Made by a program: the position numbers and the translations under genes. Shown here piece after piece: positions 45,533 through 55,479 of a stretch of DNA of 64,000 nucleotides. This stretch comes from Lactococcus termiticola (GTDB lineage: Bacteria; Bacillota; Bacilli; Lactobacillales; Streptococcaceae): contig NZ_BFFO01000001.1 of the NCBI RefSeq assembly GCF_003116835.1, positions 205,517-269,516 on the forward strand, written 5' to 3'. The notes beneath the pieces are model-generated. The model was not told the origin of the DNA and ran no database searches. It worked only from the letters and a program-made list of their open reading frames with translations. The stretch's first letter is position 1, and each line of letters opens with the position of its first letter.

Positions 45533-45931
45533 TTACCAGATGTAAGCAAGCACTTCACCACCGATGTTCTTAGAACGGGCAGCCTTGTCAGTCAATACAC
45601 CTTCAGATGTAGAGATGATAGCTGTACCAAGTCCGTTAAGGACCTTAGGGACATCAGTAGATTTAGCGTAAACACGAAGACCTGGTTTAGAGATACGTTT
45701 CAAGTTAGTGATAACTTTTTCGCCGTTCGCTCCGTACTTGAGGAAGACACGGATTACGCCTTGTTTGTTATCTTCAACGTATTCTACGTCAGAGATGTAA
45801 CCCTCAGCCTTGAGGATTTCAGCGATTTCGCGTTTGATTTTTGATGCAGGTGCTTCAACAACGTCAAATTTACGCATGTTTCCGTTACGGATACGTGTGA
45901 GGAAGTCTGCAATTGGGTCAGTCATTACCAT
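45533..45931 (-). CDS. rpsH: 30S ribosomal protein S8
   Basis: A 132-residue protein that binds the central domain of 16S r[23 protein letters not shown] and the C-terminal [20 protein letters not shown] are diagnostic. The ATG at 45931 has a good AAGGAG site. Because rpsZ upstream ends in a terminator and two foreign genes intervene, rpsH has its own promoter and leader. Confidence 0.97.
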   Translation of the reverse strand: MVMTDPIADFLTRIRNGNMRKFDVVEAPASKIKREIAEILKAEGYISDVEYVEDNKQGVIRVFLKYGANGEKVITNLKRISKPGLRVYAKSTDVPKVLNGLGTAIISTSEGVLTDKAARSKNIGGEVLAYIW

Positions 45932-46020
45932 GTGGTATTTCTCCTTATTTGTAGTTTGGGCGTTCAATCCCACTTTCAAATTAATGAGGTCTTTTGTATA
46001 GAAAAAGACCGAACTTAATT

Positions 46021-46050
46021 ATTCTACCATAAGTTCAGCCTTCATGTCAA
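46021..46050 (-). promoter_or_regulatory. promoter of the rpsH-rpmD unit
   Basis: TTGACA (46045-46050), 18 bp, TAGAAT (46021-46026) with extended TGG, on the minus strand. The leader of about 85 nt contains GGTCTTTT/AAAAGACC, a possible S8-type control hairpin. Confidence 0.85.
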
Positions 46051-46087
46051 TAGCTTCGGGTGTTTTATTTTGTCTTTATTTTGAGCG

Positions 46088-46522
46088 TCACATGATTTCC
46101 ATATCATCGCCCTCTCTTCTCACGACATACTTCCTTAGAATGGCAACCCCTATGATAAGGATTAGGATGGCTACTGAAATATAGAGCACGCCTTGCAAGG
46201 ACTCATGATATGTCAGAAGCACTCGTACGAGCGAGGTCACCCCGAGTGAGACCAAAAAGGTCATCGAAACATGGCCCTTGTTTTTGATAGACATGATGAT
46301 TAAGGTCAAAAATTCAAAGAAGATGAAGAAGGACAGAATGCCTTCTAAAATATCATAATATTGCTCATCATTATTGGGGGAAATACTCAAGCTGATTAAA
46401 TGATAGCTTTCTCTAAACAGTAAATAGACAATCACCATCCCTATAAAAATGAGCAGTAAAAAAGAGATGTGAGTTAAAAAATTTAAGATTTTCTTTTCAA
46501 CTTTTTCCAAGAAAGGGTTCAT
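46088..46522 (-). CDS. PsiE-family membrane protein
   Basis: A 144-residue integral membrane protein with four predicted segments. The central FFIFFEFLTLIIMSIKN and LGVTSLVRVLLTYHE match the phosphate-starvation-inducible PsiE family, whose biochemical role is unknown. The ATG at 46522 lies 5 nt after AGGAG; a GTG at 46528 is the alternative. It has a TGATATAAT promoter. It is inserted between rpsZ and rpsH, downstream of the large Ala/Gly-rich protein gene. Confidence 0.75.
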   Translation of the reverse strand: MNPFLEKVEKKILNFLTHISFLLLIFIGMVIVYLLFRESYHLISLSISPNNDEQYYDILEGILSFFIFFEFLTLIIMSIKNKGHVSMTFLVSLGVTSLVRVLLTYHESLQGVLYISVAILILIIGVAILRKYVVRREGDDMEIM

Positions 46523-46546
46523 AGGCACTCCTAAAGTTTTTCTTTC

Positions 46547-46555
46547 ATTATATCA
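46547..46555 (-). promoter_or_regulatory. extended -10 promoter of the PsiE-family gene
   Basis: TGATATAAT on the minus strand, immediately after the upstream terminator's T run, 24 bp before the ATG. Confidence 0.6.
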
Positions 46556-46585
46556 AAAAAAACAAGCCCAAAGACCTGTTTTTTT
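46555..46585 (-). terminator. terminator after the Ala/Gly-rich exported protein gene
   Basis: AACAGGTC and GGGCTTGTT pair (with G-T pairs), followed by eight T on the minus strand. Confidence 0.65.
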
Positions 46586-46609
46586 GCTTTATATCAATAT
46601 TATCTTCAA

Positions 46610-48148
46610 TTAAGCGATCTTGTGACCCATGATTGAAAGTGAGTTGCTTTCATTGATATTTGTACCAAGTGCAGTACCGTTAGCTGCAGCGAGGCCACTG
46701 TAAAGGAAGCCACCAGCTGCTCCAGCAAGAGCACCTACTGGAATACCAGCAACAGCACCGATCGCTGAACCAACAGCGTTACCTACTGCACCACCAATAG
46801 CAGTCAGCGCAGTAGAAACGATACCAAATTGAGCACCTGCTTCTGCAGTACCGATACCAAAGCCGATACCACCAAGCGGAATAGATTCAAAGAATCCAAG
46901 AATACCGTCACCGATTTGTCCAGCTATGGCAAGGCCCCATGAGCCGATTTCAGAACCGATCACACCACCGACGGCTTGAACTGCTCCTGAAACCGTCCCT
47001 GCGACTGTACCTGCAACAAGGCCAGCAGCATGCTCAGTGGTCTGAGCAGCTGCTTTGGCATCCGTAGCAAGTGTGCCTGCTGTATTTGCAGCATTCAAGA
47101 CAGCTTCTGCGGTTCTGGCACCACCAGCAATACCTCCGTAAAGGTTACCGGCAACTGAACCAATCCCTGCTCCAATAGTACCAGGGACACCCATACCAAA
47201 TCCAGCGATAAATGCTTCAGCCCAGTAAGTACCGATGCCAACGACCGGAACCATACCAATAGCTGTAGTAATTGCTGAAAGTGGCGCAGTGATCAATGTA
47301 CCGACTGTTTCAGAAACCCCAACAGCACCAGCTGCAGTAGCAACTGTTGAATCTACACCTGCAGTAAGCGCACCACCAATAGCACCAGAGAGGGCACCAG
47401 TGATCACGTTAGCAATCGTGTGTTGAGGAGCAGTAGGAGCATCAGATACTTGAGTAGTTGTCTGTGCAGAATTTCCTAATGCTGTTGATGGGATTGTTCC
47501 ATCTGTTGACGAATTTGTTAAAACAGAGGTTGCAGTTGAATTTGGCGTTGAAGCTGGAGTAGATGCTACAGCTTCAGCAGCTGCTGCACCCGCTTCATTA
47601 GCTGATTCAATATCAGAACCATTTGCAATAGCGTTGCTTGTTGCAGTTTGGTTAGCTTCTGCTTCTGCTTGGGCTTCTGCTTGAGCGTTAGCTCCGGCTT
47701 CTGCAACGGCAGCAGGCACTGAGCTTGCTTGTGATGGTGTTGCAGATGGCGCTGGCGCTGCAGTATTTACAGTGTTGCTTGCAGTAGCATTAACAGTTGC
47801 TGCTTGATCGGCTGCAGCTTCAGTTTGCGCTGCAGCTTGTGCTGTAGCACCAGCTTGTTCTACGGCAGCAGGCACTGAGCTTGCCTTCATTGTGGTCGTT
47901 GTTGCTTTTGCTATAGATGCAGATGTGGCTTCAACACTAGTAATGCTAGCATTAATCGCTGCGGCTTGTTCTGACGCGGCTGTTTGACTAGCCTGCGCTT
48001 GAGCAGCCTGTGCTGCAGCTTCTACAGCAGCAGGCACAGCGGAATCAGCATGAGCATTAATAGTGGCACCAGCAGTGATAACTGCTGCGGCCGCTACTGC
48101 AGCAAAAGTCAACTTACGAAGTGACTTTTGGTTTTCAAATAATGTCAT
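46610..48148 (-). CDS. exported Ala/Gly-rich protein with glycine-zipper domain
   Basis: A 512-residue protein. Signal peptide about 1-35 (KLTFAAVAAAAVITAGAT, cleavage near AHA-DS). Residues 36-190 contain three related segments starting SAVPAAVEAAAQAAQAQA, SSVPAAVEQAGATAQAAA and SSVPAAVAEAGANAQAEA; the spacing is about 57 and 49 residues. A Ser/Thr-rich linker follows. Residues about 245-495 are hydrophobic with dense GxxxG-type glycine-zipper patterns (GALSGAIGGALTAG, IGAGIGSVAGNLYGGIAGG). There is no LPxTG motif. Such composition suits a self-assembling, membrane-active or amyloid-like product. It has its own promoter and terminator inside the spc operon. Family not recognised. Confidence 0.7.
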   Translation of the reverse strand: MTLFENQKSLRKLTFAAVAAAAVITAGATINAHADSAVPAAVEAAAQAAQAQASQTAASEQAAAINASITSVEATSASIAKATTTTMKASSVPAAVEQAGATAQAAAQTEAAADQAATVNATASNTVNTAAPAPSATPSQASSVPAAVAEAGANAQAEAQAEAEANQTATSNAIANGSDIESANEAGAAAAEAVASTPASTPNSTATSVLTNSSTDGTIPSTALGNSAQTTTQVSDAPTAPQHTIANVITGALSGAIGGALTAGVDSTVATAAGAVGVSETVGTLITAPLSAITTAIGMVPVVGIGTYWAEAFIAGFGMGVPGTIGAGIGSVAGNLYGGIAGGARTAEAVLNAANTAGTLATDAKAAAQTTEHAAGLVAGTVAGTVSGAVQAVGGVIGSEIGSWGLAIAGQIGDGILGFFESIPLGGIGFGIGTAEAGAQFGIVSTALTAIGGAVGNAVGSAIGAVAGIPVGALAGAAGGFLYSGLAAANGTALGTNINESNSLSIMGHKIA

Positions 48149-48184
48149 TTGAAATTCCCTCTTTCTATAAAATTAAGTTGTTTG

Positions 48185-48201
48185 TACATTACAACAATGT
48201 A
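48185..48201. promoter_or_regulatory. dyad symmetry downstream of the -10 (possible operator)
   Basis: TACATT and AATGTA flank five bases, covering the expected transcription start of the exported-protein gene. The TACA/TGTA half-sites recall BlaI/CopY-type operators, but no cognate regulator is nearby. Confidence 0.4.
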
Positions 48202-48230
48202 ATCTTAGCTTAAATAAGTCAAAATGTCAA
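48202..48230 (-). promoter_or_regulatory. promoter of the Ala/Gly-rich exported protein gene
   Basis: TTGACA (48225-48230), 17 bp, TAAGAT (48202-48207) on the minus strand, 54 bp upstream of the start codon. Confidence 0.85.
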
Positions 48231-48276
48231 TGGTAAATGTTAAAGCTTTTTAACTAAATTTTTAGGAGGTAAAATA

Positions 48277-48312
48277 ATGCGAAGCGATTATGAGCATATG
48301 GAAATCTTGTAA
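48277..48312 (+). CDS. possible 11-residue peptide with strong ribosome-binding site
   Basis: AGGAGG at 48264-48269 lies 7 nt before an ATG, encoding MRSDYEHMEIL. It runs opposite to the exported-protein gene. It could be a regulatory peptide, the stump of a lost gene, or chance; no supporting conservation is available. From here to 48675 I see no other feature. Confidence 0.25.
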   Translation: MRSDYEHMEIL

Positions 48313-48675
48313 AGTCACTTCGGTAGTTTTTTCTCATTTTTTTCTCTTCAGCGAGCCTCCTCAAACTGCTGTCAAAGCCTTGGCTAAAGCCTCTTGACCG
48401 GATTTTCAAAAAGGAATTCTAAAACAAAAAAATAAGAAGTTTTTAATCAACTCAACAGTCGCCCATCATATGACAAGCGTAAATTTTAAGTCAAAATTAG
48501 CTCGCAAAATGCATTTCAAGCAATGGTTTTTAGGAAAACATTTTCCAAAACTTGAGCCTTCCATTGCCCTTACATTACCCATTCTTATTGCCTATATGCC
48601 CGTGAAAACAGCTCCCTGACACAAAGACACCCTCCCCCACATTAACCGACTCTTAGAGGTCTTTAAGACAAAGAA

Positions 48676-48700
48676 AAAATGACCCGTCAGGGTCATTTTT
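48676..48700. terminator. terminator directly after rpsZ
   Basis: AAAAAATGACCC, GTCA loop, GGGTCATTTTTT: perfect hairpin touching the rpsZ stop codon. It ends the S10-spc transcript early. Confidence 0.9.
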
Positions 48701-48886
48701 TTACCAAGATGCTTTACGTACGCCTGGCAATTGACCTTTATAAGCCAATTCACGAAGGCAGATACGGCAAAGTTTGAATTTGCGGTAAACTGAATGTGGA
48801 CGTCCGCAACGTTCGCAACGAGTATAAGCTTGCGTTGAGAATTTTGCAGGGCGTTGGTTTTTAACAACCATAGATTTTTTAGCCAT
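48701..48886 (-). CDS. rpsZ: 30S ribosomal protein S14, zinc type
   Basis: A 61-residue S14 with four zinc-binding cysteines in two CxxC pairs (Cys24/Cys27 in CERCGRP, Cys40/Cys43 in CRICLRE). The zinc form is the usual constitutive one in Firmicutes. It follows rplE by 11 bp. A terminator at the stop codon separates it from rpsH, which normally comes next. Confidence 0.97.
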   Translation of the reverse strand: MAKKSMVVKNQRPAKFSTQAYTRCERCGRPHSVYRKFKLCRICLRELAYKGQLPGVRKASW

Positions 48887-48897
48887 TGTTATTCTCC

Positions 48898-49446
48898 TTA
48901 TTTTGCGAACGGCATACCCATTTGGGCAAGCAATTCATGTGATTCTTCGTCAGTATTAGCAGTAGTTACGATAACAATATCCATACCACGTACTTTATCG
49001 ACATCATCATATGTGATTTCTGGGAAAATCAATTGTTCCTTCACACCAAGTGTGTAGTTACCACGTCCGTCAAAAGCTTTGTTTGACACACCGTGGAAGT
49101 CACGGACACGAGGAAGAGAAACTGTTACCAATTTGTCCAAGAATTCATACATGCGTTCGCCACGAAGTGTAACCTTAGCACCGATTGCCATGCCTTCACG
49201 AAGACGGAAAGCAGCGACTGATTTCTTAGCCTTAGTGATGAGTGGTTTTTGACCAGAGATCAAAGCCAATTCAGCAACAGCCTTATCAAGGTTTTTAGAG
49301 TTGTTTACGGCATCCCCAACACCCATGTTGATAACGATTTTATCTACTTTAGGCACAGCCATGATAGAAGAGTAATTGAACTTTTCTGTCAGAGCAGGTA
49401 CGACTTCTGTATTGTATTTTTCTTTCAAACGATTCGTCATTTTCAT
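48898..49446 (-). CDS. rplE: 50S ribosomal protein L5
   Basis: A 182-residue 5S rRNA-binding protein. [20 protein letters not shown] and [20 protein letters not shown] are diagnostic. The start may be ATG 49446 or 49440; GAAGGGAG lies upstream of both. Between rplX and rpsZ as usual. Confidence 0.97.
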   Translation of the reverse strand: MKMTNRLKEKYNTEVVPALTEKFNYSSIMAVPKVDKIVINMGVGDAVNNSKNLDKAVAELALISGQKPLITKAKKSVAAFRLREGMAIGAKVTLRGERMYEFLDKLVTVSLPRVRDFHGVSNKAFDGRGNYTLGVKEQLIFPEITYDDVDKVRGMDIVIVTTANTDEESHELLAQMGMPFAK

Positions 49447-49458
49447 CTCTCCCTTCTA

Positions 49459-49764
49459 TTAGTCTAGGACTTCGCCTGATTTTTTGTTGAAGCGGACTTT
49501 TTTACCGTCTACTTCTTTGTAGCCAACGCGACCAGCAACGCCGTTCTTGTCGAGCACTTGTACGTTTGACACGTGGATAGGTGCTTCGATTTCAAGGATG
49601 GCACCGTTAGGATTTTCAGCGTTTGGTTTTTGGTGTTTTTTCATGATAGCAACACCTTCAACGATGACTTTATTTGCTTTTGGCAAAGCCTTGAGGACTT
49701 TACCAGTCGTGCCACGGTCTTTACCTGTGATCACTTTAACTGTATCACCAGTTTTTACGAACAT
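49459..49764 (-). CDS. rplX: 50S ribosomal protein L24
   Basis: A 101-residue assembly-initiator protein with a KOW motif ([20 protein letters not shown]). The ATG at 49764 follows AAAGGAAA and gives the family N terminus; a longer in-frame start lacks support. Confidence 0.96.
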   Translation of the reverse strand: MFVKTGDTVKVITGKDRGTTGKVLKALPKANKVIVEGVAIMKKHQKPNAENPNGAILEIEAPIHVSNVQVLDKNGVAGRVGYKEVDGKKVRFNKKSGEVLD

Positions 49765-49852
49765 TTTTATGTTTCCTTTCTTACGCCCTAGGGGCACCCT
49801 GGGCAGGCCAGGGGACTATTGAGTGATATAAATTTACGAAGCTACCCTATTA

Positions 49853-50221
49853 TTAGAGAACTTCAGGTGCAAGAGAAACGATCTTCATGTAGCCACCTTC
49901 GCGGAGTTCGCGGGCAACTGGGCCGAAGATACGTGTTCCACGAGGTGTCTTGTCATCACGGATGATAACAGCGGCATTTTCGTCGAACTTGATGTAAGAA
50001 CCATCAGCACGTTTCGCACCTGATTTAGTACGAACGATAACAGCTTTTACAACTTCACCTTTTTTAACAGCTCCACCAGGGGCAGCTGATTTTACAGTAG
50101 CTACGATAACGTCACCGATACCAGCAAATTTACGAGTTGAACCACCGAGAACACGGATGGTCAAAATTTCCTTAGCACCAGAGTTATCAGCAACTTTCAA
50201 ACGAGACTCATTTTGAATCAT
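49853..50221 (-). CDS. rplN: 50S ribosomal protein L14
   Basis: A 122-residue protein at the subunit interface: [20 protein letters not shown] and the C-terminal [20 protein letters not shown]. First gene after rpsQ, standard order. Confidence 0.98.
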   Translation of the reverse strand: MIQNESRLKVADNSGAKEILTIRVLGGSTRKFAGIGDVIVATVKSAAPGGAVKKGEVVKAVIVRTKSGAKRADGSYIKFDENAAVIIRDDKTPRGTRIFGPVARELREGGYMKIVSLAPEVL

Positions 50222-50243
50222 GCTTTTTTCCTCCTAGTTTAGC

Positions 50244-50504
50244 TTAGACAATAACAGCTTCTTCAACGATTTCGATCAAACGGAAACGTTTGTCTTTAGA
50301 CAAAGGACGAGTTTCCATGATACGAACGATATCACCAGTCTTGGCAGTATTGTTTTCGTCGTGAGCTTTATATTTTTTAGAATAATTGATACGTTTACCA
50401 TAGACAGGGTGGTTACGCTTAGTTTCAACGACAACAGTGATGGTCTTATCCATCTTGTCTGAAACCACACGGCCTTGATAAACTTTACGTTGATTACGTT
50501 CCAT
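50244..50504 (-). CDS. rpsQ: 30S ribosomal protein S17
   Basis: An 86-residue OB-fold protein, [20 protein letters not shown] onward; binds 16S rRNA early in assembly. Between rpmC and rplN. Confidence 0.97.
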   Translation of the reverse strand: MERNQRKVYQGRVVSDKMDKTITVVVETKRNHPVYGKRINYSKKYKAHDENNTAKTGDIVRIMETRPLSKDKRFRLIEIVEEAVIV

Positions 50505-50522
50505 TTATGATCTCCTGTACTA

Positions 50523-50732
50523 TTATTTGTTCAATTCAGCTTGCACAGTCTTAACACGTGCAATTGTCTTTTTCACTTCATTCAATTTTGCAGTGTTTTC
50601 AAGACGTCCAGCTGCTTGTTGGAAACGAAGTTCGAACAATTCTTTTTTCAATTCTGATTCGCGGGTTGAAAGTTCTTCAACTGACAATTTACGCAAATCT
50701 TCAAGAAGTGATTTTGTTTCGCTTAATTTCAT
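50523..50732 (-). CDS. rpmC: 50S ribosomal protein L29
   Basis: A 69-residue helical hairpin protein near the exit tunnel ([20 protein letters not shown]). Its ATG overlaps the rplP stop by one base, so translation is coupled. Confidence 0.97.
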   Translation of the reverse strand: MKLSETKSLLEDLRKLSVEELSTRESELKKELFELRFQQAAGRLENTAKLNEVKKTIARVKTVQAELNK

Positions 50733-51145
50733 TAGGCTTCACCTCGCTTCACGAATTTAGTTTTAACAGGAAGTTTGTGAGAAGCAAGACGCAAAGCTTC
50801 GCGCGCTACTTCTTCACTGACACCACCGAGTTCAAACATGATTTTACCACGTTTAACCGGTGCTACCCATCCTTCAGGAGCACCTTTCCCTGAACCCATA
50901 CGCACACCAATGGCTTTGGCTGTGTATGATTTATGAGGGAAGATTTTAATCCAAACTTGACCGTTACGTTTCATGTAACGAGTCATAGCAATACGGGCTG
51001 CTTCGATTTGGCGGTTAGTGATCCAGTGAGAGGTCATTGCTTGAAGACCGTATTCACCGAAAGCTACTTCTTTACCACCCTTAGCTTCGCCACGCATTTT
51101 ACCGCGGAATTCACGACGGTGTTTTACACGTTTTGGTACTAACAT
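50732..51145 (-). CDS. rplP: 50S ribosomal protein L16
   Basis: A 137-residue protein near the A site of the peptidyl transferase centre. [20 protein letters not shown] and [20 protein letters not shown] are diagnostic. Confidence 0.98.
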   Translation of the reverse strand: MLVPKRVKHRREFRGKMRGEAKGGKEVAFGEYGLQAMTSHWITNRQIEAARIAMTRYMKRNGQVWIKIFPHKSYTAKAIGVRMGSGKGAPEGWVAPVKRGKIMFELGGVSEEVAREALRLASHKLPVKTKFVKRGEA

Positions 51146-51148
51146 GGA

Positions 51149-51802
51149 TTATTTATCTCCTTTCGCTGCTTTTTTAGTAGGAAGGACTTCACCACGGTAG
51201 ATCCAAACTTTAACGCCGAGTTTACCGTAAGTTGTGTCTGCTTCTTCCCAAGCATAGTCGATATCTGCACGCAATGTGTGAAGTGGAACAGTACCTTCTG
51301 AGTAGCCTTCTGCACGGGCGATATCCGCACCGTTCAAACGACCTGATACCTGAGTCTTGATACCTTTAGCTCCAGCACGCATTGTACGTTGGATAGCTTG
51401 TTTTTGTGCACGACGGAAGGCGATACGCGCTTCCAATTGTTGTGCAATACCAGCACCTACAAGGTGAGCATCAAGATCAGGACGTTTGATTTCCACGATG
51501 TTGATGTGCACTTGTTTGCCAGTCAATTTGTTGAGTTCTGCACGGAGTGCATCAACATTCGCTCCGCTCTTACCGATAACCATACCAGGTTTTGCTGTGT
51601 GCAAAGTTACGATAACCTTGTTCACTGCACGTTCAGTTTCGATGAGTGAAACTGAAGCATCAGCAAGCTTTTCAGCGATGACTTTACGAATTGCTAAATC
51701 TTCGTGAAGGTAATCCGCATATTCTTTTTCGGCATACCATTTGGCATCCCAATCACGAATAACGCCAACACGCATTCCTAATGGATGTACTTTTTGACCC
51801 AC
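51149..51802 (-). CDS. rpsC: 30S ribosomal protein S3
   Basis: A 217-residue protein of the mRNA entry site. N terminus [20 protein letters not shown]; the KH domain [20 protein letters not shown]-terminal [17 protein letters not shown]. Follows rplV by 12 bp. Confidence 0.98.
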   Translation of the reverse strand: MGQKVHPLGMRVGVIRDWDAKWYAEKEYADYLHEDLAIRKVIAEKLADASVSLIETERAVNKVIVTLHTAKPGMVIGKSGANVDALRAELNKLTGKQVHINIVEIKRPDLDAHLVGAGIAQQLEARIAFRRAQKQAIQRTMRAGAKGIKTQVSGRLNGADIARAEGYSEGTVPLHTLRADIDYAWEEADTTYGKLGVKVWIYRGEVLPTKKAAKGDK

Positions 51803-51814
51803 GTTTTTACCTCC

Positions 51815-52162
51815 TTATTCTTTCTCTGCGACTACAACGGTGATGTGTGTAGTGCGTTTGTTGATTGGTGAAGCTGAACCTTTGGCACGTGGACGGAAAC
51901 GTTTCATCGTTGGTCCTTCGTTAGCGAATGTTTCGCTGACGACCAGGTTAGCTTTTTCAAGACCAAAGTTGTTTTCTGCGTTAGCGATAGCTGAGTTCAA
52001 AACTTTCTCAACTTCGCTCGCACCTTTAGTCGGTGTAAATTTCAAGATTGCGATTGCGTCTGCAACGTGCTTTCCACGGATCAAGTCCAAGACAAGACGA
52101 GTCTTACGAGGAGAGACGCGCACTGTTCTTGCAGTTGCTTTAGCTGAAGTAATTTCTGCCAT
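51815..52162 (-). CDS. rplV: 50S ribosomal protein L22
   Basis: A 115-residue protein whose loop lines the exit tunnel: [20 protein letters not shown] and the C-terminal [20 protein letters not shown]. Standard position between rpsS and rpsC. Confidence 0.98.
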   Translation of the reverse strand: MAEITSAKATARTVRVSPRKTRLVLDLIRGKHVADAIAILKFTPTKGASEVEKVLNSAIANAENNFGLEKANLVVSETFANEGPTMKRFRPRAKGSASPINKRTTHITVVVAEKE

Positions 52163-52177
52163 TGTTTTCTCCTTCTA

Positions 52178-52456
52178 TTAACGTCTAGTTTTCTTGTCGT
52201 CAGCGGCGTGACCACGGTAAGTACGAGTTGGTGCAAATTCACCAAGCTTGTGTCCAACCATATCTTCTTGAACATAAACTGGGACGTGTTTGCGACCATC
52301 GTAAACAGCAATTGTAAGTCCTACAAAGCTAGGGTAGATTGTAGAACGGCGTGACCAAGTCTTGATCACTTGTTTCTTTTCGGCTGCATTTTGCGCTTCG
52401 ACTTTTTTCATCAAATGCTCATCAGCGAAAGGTCCTTTTTTAAGACTACGACTCAT
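52178..52456 (-). CDS. rpsS: 30S ribosomal protein S19
   Basis: A 92-residue protein of the 30S head: [20 protein letters not shown] and [21 protein letters not shown] 150-bp gap containing several hairpins separates it from rplB. Confidence 0.98.
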   Translation of the reverse strand: MSRSLKKGPFADEHLMKKVEAQNAAEKKQVIKTWSRRSTIYPSFVGLTIAVYDGRKHVPVYVQEDMVGHKLGEFAPTRTYRGHAADDKKTRR

Positions 52457-52469
52457 GAATGAGTTTCTC

Positions 52470-52606
52470 CTTTAAATTGATTTACCACACTGACTGCTAA
52501 GGTCAGGCTGGCGGATTTTCGCACAGTTCTTAGAATGTGCTCGATAGAATCGACAAGACTTTGTGAACTCTATCGGGCACACTCCAAAGAGTGTGTTCCA
52601 ATAAAT
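52470..52606 (-). promoter_or_regulatory. structured intercistronic region between rplB and rpsS
   Basis: On the minus strand, ACACACTC/GAGTGTG forms a hairpin right after rplB, then CGATAGA/TCTATCG encloses a longer loop, followed by ACTGTGCGAAAATCCG. The order (two hairpins, then an ACTGTG-GAAAA block) resembles the units at 45329-45531, so it may be a diverged relative or a ribosomal-protein control site. Confidence 0.45.
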
Positions 52607-52607
52607 A

Positions 52608-53441
52608 TTACTTGTCGTTGATACGACGAACGATAAGTTTGCTTGATTTGGCGTTCTTGTTGCGTGTCTTGAGACCAAGGGCTGGTTTACCCCAAGGTGT
52701 CATAGGTGACTTGCGACCAACAGGTTGTTTACCTTCACCACCACCGTGTGGGTGATCGTTAGGGTTCATTACAGAACCACGAACTGTTGGACGGATACCA
52801 CGCCAACGTGTACGTCCAGCCTTACCGTAGTTGATCAATGAGTGTTGTTCATTTCCGACTTCACCAACGGTTGCACGGCAAGTTGAGAGGATCATACGCA
52901 CTTCACCTGATTGGAGACGGATGAGTGTGTATTTACCTTCAAAACCAAGGACTTGGGCTGAAGCACCAGCTGAACGGACCAATTGTCCGCCGTGACCTGG
53001 CTTCAACTCGATGTTGTGGATCAAAGTACCGACTGGGATGTTTGCAAGTGGCAAAGCATTTCCGACCTTGATATCTGATTCTGGACCAGATACAACTGTC
53101 ATGCCAACTTCCATACCCTTAGCAGCCAAGATGTATGATTTCACACCGTTTTCGTATACGAGCAAAGCGATGTTTGCTGAACGGTTTGGATCGTACTCGA
53201 TAGTAGCTACGCGAGCTGGTACGTTGTCAGTTGTACGTTTGAAGTCAACCAGACGGTATTTTTTCTTGTGTCCGCCACCTTGGTGACGTACTGTGATGCG
53301 GCCGAGGTTGTTACGGCCGGCTTTGCTGTTCATTGATACAAGCAAGCTCTTTTCAGGAGTACTTGTAGTAATTTCTGCAAAGTCGCTACCGGTCATGTTA
53401 CGACGACCGTTAGTGGTAGGTTTGTAAACTCGAATTCCCAC
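52608..53441 (-). CDS. rplB: 50S ribosomal protein L2
   Basis: A 277-residue protein essential for peptidyl transferase assembly. [20 protein letters not shown], and the conserved histidine loop [20 protein letters not shown], are diagnostic. Confidence 0.98.
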   Translation of the reverse strand: MGIRVYKPTTNGRRNMTGSDFAEITTSTPEKSLLVSMNSKAGRNNLGRITVRHQGGGHKKKYRLVDFKRTTDNVPARVATIEYDPNRSANIALLVYENGVKSYILAAKGMEVGMTVVSGPESDIKVGNALPLANIPVGTLIHNIELKPGHGGQLVRSAGASAQVLGFEGKYTLIRLQSGEVRMILSTCRATVGEVGNEQHSLINYGKAGRTRWRGIRPTVRGSVMNPNDHPHGGGEGKQPVGRKSPMTPWGKPALGLKTRNKNAKSSKLIVRRINDK

Positions 53442-53456
53442 GATTTTCCTCCTTTA

Positions 53457-53753
53457 TTATTCTGCGTCTTCGCCGAAGATGTCGATGTTTTTAGAATCGG
53501 CAGTCAGCGTAACGATAGCTTTTTTGTAACCTGGTTTGAAACCAGTGTAACGACCAACACGTTTTGCCTTAGGCTTAACAGTAGTGGTGTTAACAGAAGC
53601 AACTTTAACGTCGAAGACAGCTTCTACAGCTTGCTTGATGAGCAATTTGTGAGCACGTGAGTCGACTTCGAAAGTGTACTTCTTTTCATCCATGGCAGCC
53701 ATAGAAGCTTCCGTGATGATAGGCTTTTTAACAATATCGTAGAGTGATGACAT
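53457..53753 (-). CDS. rplW: 50S ribosomal protein L23
   Basis: A 98-residue protein at the tunnel exit that docks trigger factor and [23 protein letters not shown] and [18 protein letters not shown]. Its start overlaps the rplD stop by one base. Confidence 0.97.
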   Translation of the reverse strand: MSSLYDIVKKPIITEASMAAMDEKKYTFEVDSRAHKLLIKQAVEAVFDVKVASVNTTTVKPKAKRVGRYTGFKPGYKKAIVTLTADSKNIDIFGEDAE

Positions 53754-54379
53754 TATGCAAGTACCTCCTCGATTTGAGACAGAGCTGCTTGAGTTGCAAG
53801 CACTTTGTCAGTTGAAACGATGTCAAGGACGCTTGCTGAGTTAGCAGTTGTCACTTTAACGTTTGGCAAGTTACGTGCAGAGAGTTCTGCAAATTCGTTA
53901 CCTTCGTTTGGAAGAACCACAAGAACTTTACGTTCGATTGAAAGTGCTTCAAGAACTTTAGCAAATTCAGCAGTTTTTGGTGCTGAGAATGTCAATTCAT
54001 CAACGGCAACCAATTTTTCTTCAGCAACCTTAGCTGAGTAAACTGATTTAAGGGCCAATTGACGCACTTTTTGTGGCAATTTGTAAGCGTAGCTACGTGG
54101 GTTAGGTCCGAAGACAGTACCACCACCACGGAATTGTGGTGAGCGGATTGAACCTTGACGTGCACGACCAGTTCCCTTTTGACGCCATGGTTTTTTACCA
54201 CCACCGCGAACGAGTGAACGGTTCTTGTGAGCGTGTGTGCCTTGACGCAAGCTCGCACGTTGTGACAGGATCACATCGAAGACAACAGATTCGTTTGGTT
54301 CGATACCAAAGACTGCATCGTTCAAAGTGATGTCGCCGGCTGATTTGCCGTCTTGTTTAAATAATGATACTTTAGCCAT
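53753..54379 (-). CDS. rplD: 50S ribosomal protein L4
   Basis: A 208-residue protein lining the tunnel. The extended loop [20 protein letters not shown] and [20 protein letters not shown] are diagnostic. In many bacteria L4 represses its own S10 operon; a structured leader before rpsJ would be the place to look. Confidence 0.98.
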   Translation of the reverse strand: MAKVSLFKQDGKSAGDITLNDAVFGIEPNESVVFDVILSQRASLRQGTHAHKNRSLVRGGGKKPWRQKGTGRARQGSIRSPQFRGGGTVFGPNPRSYAYKLPQKVRQLALKSVYSAKVAEEKLVAVDELTFSAPKTAEFAKVLEALSIERKVLVVLPNEGNEFAELSARNLPNVKVTTANSASVLDIVSTDKVLATQAALSQIEEVLA

Positions 54380-54404
54380 TATATTTCTCTATCTCCTTTC
54401 CTTC

Positions 54405-55028
54405 TTATTTAGATTTTACTGCTGACTTCAAGATAATCAGAGATTTCTTAGCGCCAGGGACGTTACCTTTAACAAGGATAACGTTTTGTTCTGGCAATAC
54501 TTGTGCGATAGTCAGATTTTGCATTGTAACGCGACGTCCGCCCATGCGACCTGCAAGCTTCTTACCTTTTGGTACACGGTTAGCTGCAACAGGACCCATA
54601 GAACCTGGACGACGGTGGTAACGAGAACCGTGAGCCATCGGACCACGTGATTGACCGTGGCGTTTGATAGGCCCTTGGAAACCTTTACCTTTAGAAGTTC
54701 CGGTAACGTCAACGACATCTCCAGCTTCGAAAGTATCAACTTTAATTTCTGATCCAACTTCTAAGCCTTCGATTCCTTTGAATTCACGAATGAAGCGCTT
54801 AGGAGCTGTGTTTGCTTTAGCAACATGGCCTTTAGCAGGTTTGTTAGACAAAATTTCACGTTTGTCATCGAAGCCAACTTGTACTGCTTCGTATCCGTCA
54901 CTTTCAACAGTCTTAACTTGAAGCACTACGTTTGGAGTAGCCTCGATCACAGTAACGGGGATCAATTCACCGTTTTCTGTGAAAATTTGAGTCATTCCCA
55001 CTTTTTTCCCTAAGATTCCTTTTGACAT
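54405..55028 (-). CDS. rplC: 50S ribosomal protein L3
   Basis: A 207-residue assembly-initiator protein: [20 protein letters not shown] and [20 protein letters not shown]. Between rpsJ and rplD. Confidence 0.98.
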   Translation of the reverse strand: MSKGILGKKVGMTQIFTENGELIPVTVIEATPNVVLQVKTVESDGYEAVQVGFDDKREILSNKPAKGHVAKANTAPKRFIREFKGIEGLEVGSEIKVDTFEAGDVVDVTGTSKGKGFQGPIKRHGQSRGPMAHGSRYHRRPGSMGPVAANRVPKGKKLAGRMGGRRVTMQNLTIAQVLPEQNVILVKGNVPGAKKSLIILKSAVKSK

Positions 55029-55042
55029 GAGAATTACCTTTC

Positions 55043-55351
55043 TTATAATTTGATTTCGATGTTGACACCACTTGGAAGATCAAGTTTCATCAATGAATCA
55101 ACTGTTTTTTGAGTTGGTTCGATGATGTCGATCAAACGTTTGTGGGTGCGCATTTCAAACTGTTCACGGCTATCTTTGTATTTGTGCGTTGCACGAATAA
55201 CTGTGTAGACGCTACGGTCTGTTGGAAGTGGAATTGGTCCACTTACTTCTGCATTTGTACGCTTAGCTGTTTCAACGATCTTTTCAGCAGCTGCATCAAG
55301 GATACGGTGTTCGTAAGCTTTCAAGCGAATGCGAATTTTCTTAGTTGCCAT
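55043..55351 (-). CDS. rpsJ: 30S ribosomal protein S10
   Basis: A 102-residue protein of the 30S head, also a transcription antitermination factor (NusE). [20 protein letters not shown] and [20 protein letters not shown] are diagnostic. First gene of the S10 operon, preceded by a structured leader and consensus promoter. Confidence 0.98.
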
Positions 55352-55375
55352 TTTTTCTCCTCGTCTATTTTTTAA

Positions 55376-55475
55376 TAGGCTAGCTCAGTGGGAAAACCGA
55401 CACAAGGTATGGCAATACCTTCGGGTGTGTCGCAACCTCTCACGTCATCGCTACATACTGTTTTTCACAGCACCT
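55376..55475 (-). promoter_or_regulatory. S10 operon leader with long hairpin
   Basis: On the minus strand CGACACA and TGTGTCG enclose AAGGTAT/ATACCTT, a stable two-part hairpin, upstream of the rpsJ ribosome-binding site. Probably involved in ribosomal-protein feedback, by analogy with S10 leaders elsewhere. Confidence 0.55.
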
Positions 55476-55479
55476 ATCT

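Noticed and set aside
46088..46522. Small membrane protein next to the glycine-zipper protein read as a toxin immunity protein
   Set aside because: Its FFIFFEFLTLII and VTSLVRVLLTYHE segments fit the PsiE family better, and it has its own promoter rather than being coupled to the upstream gene.
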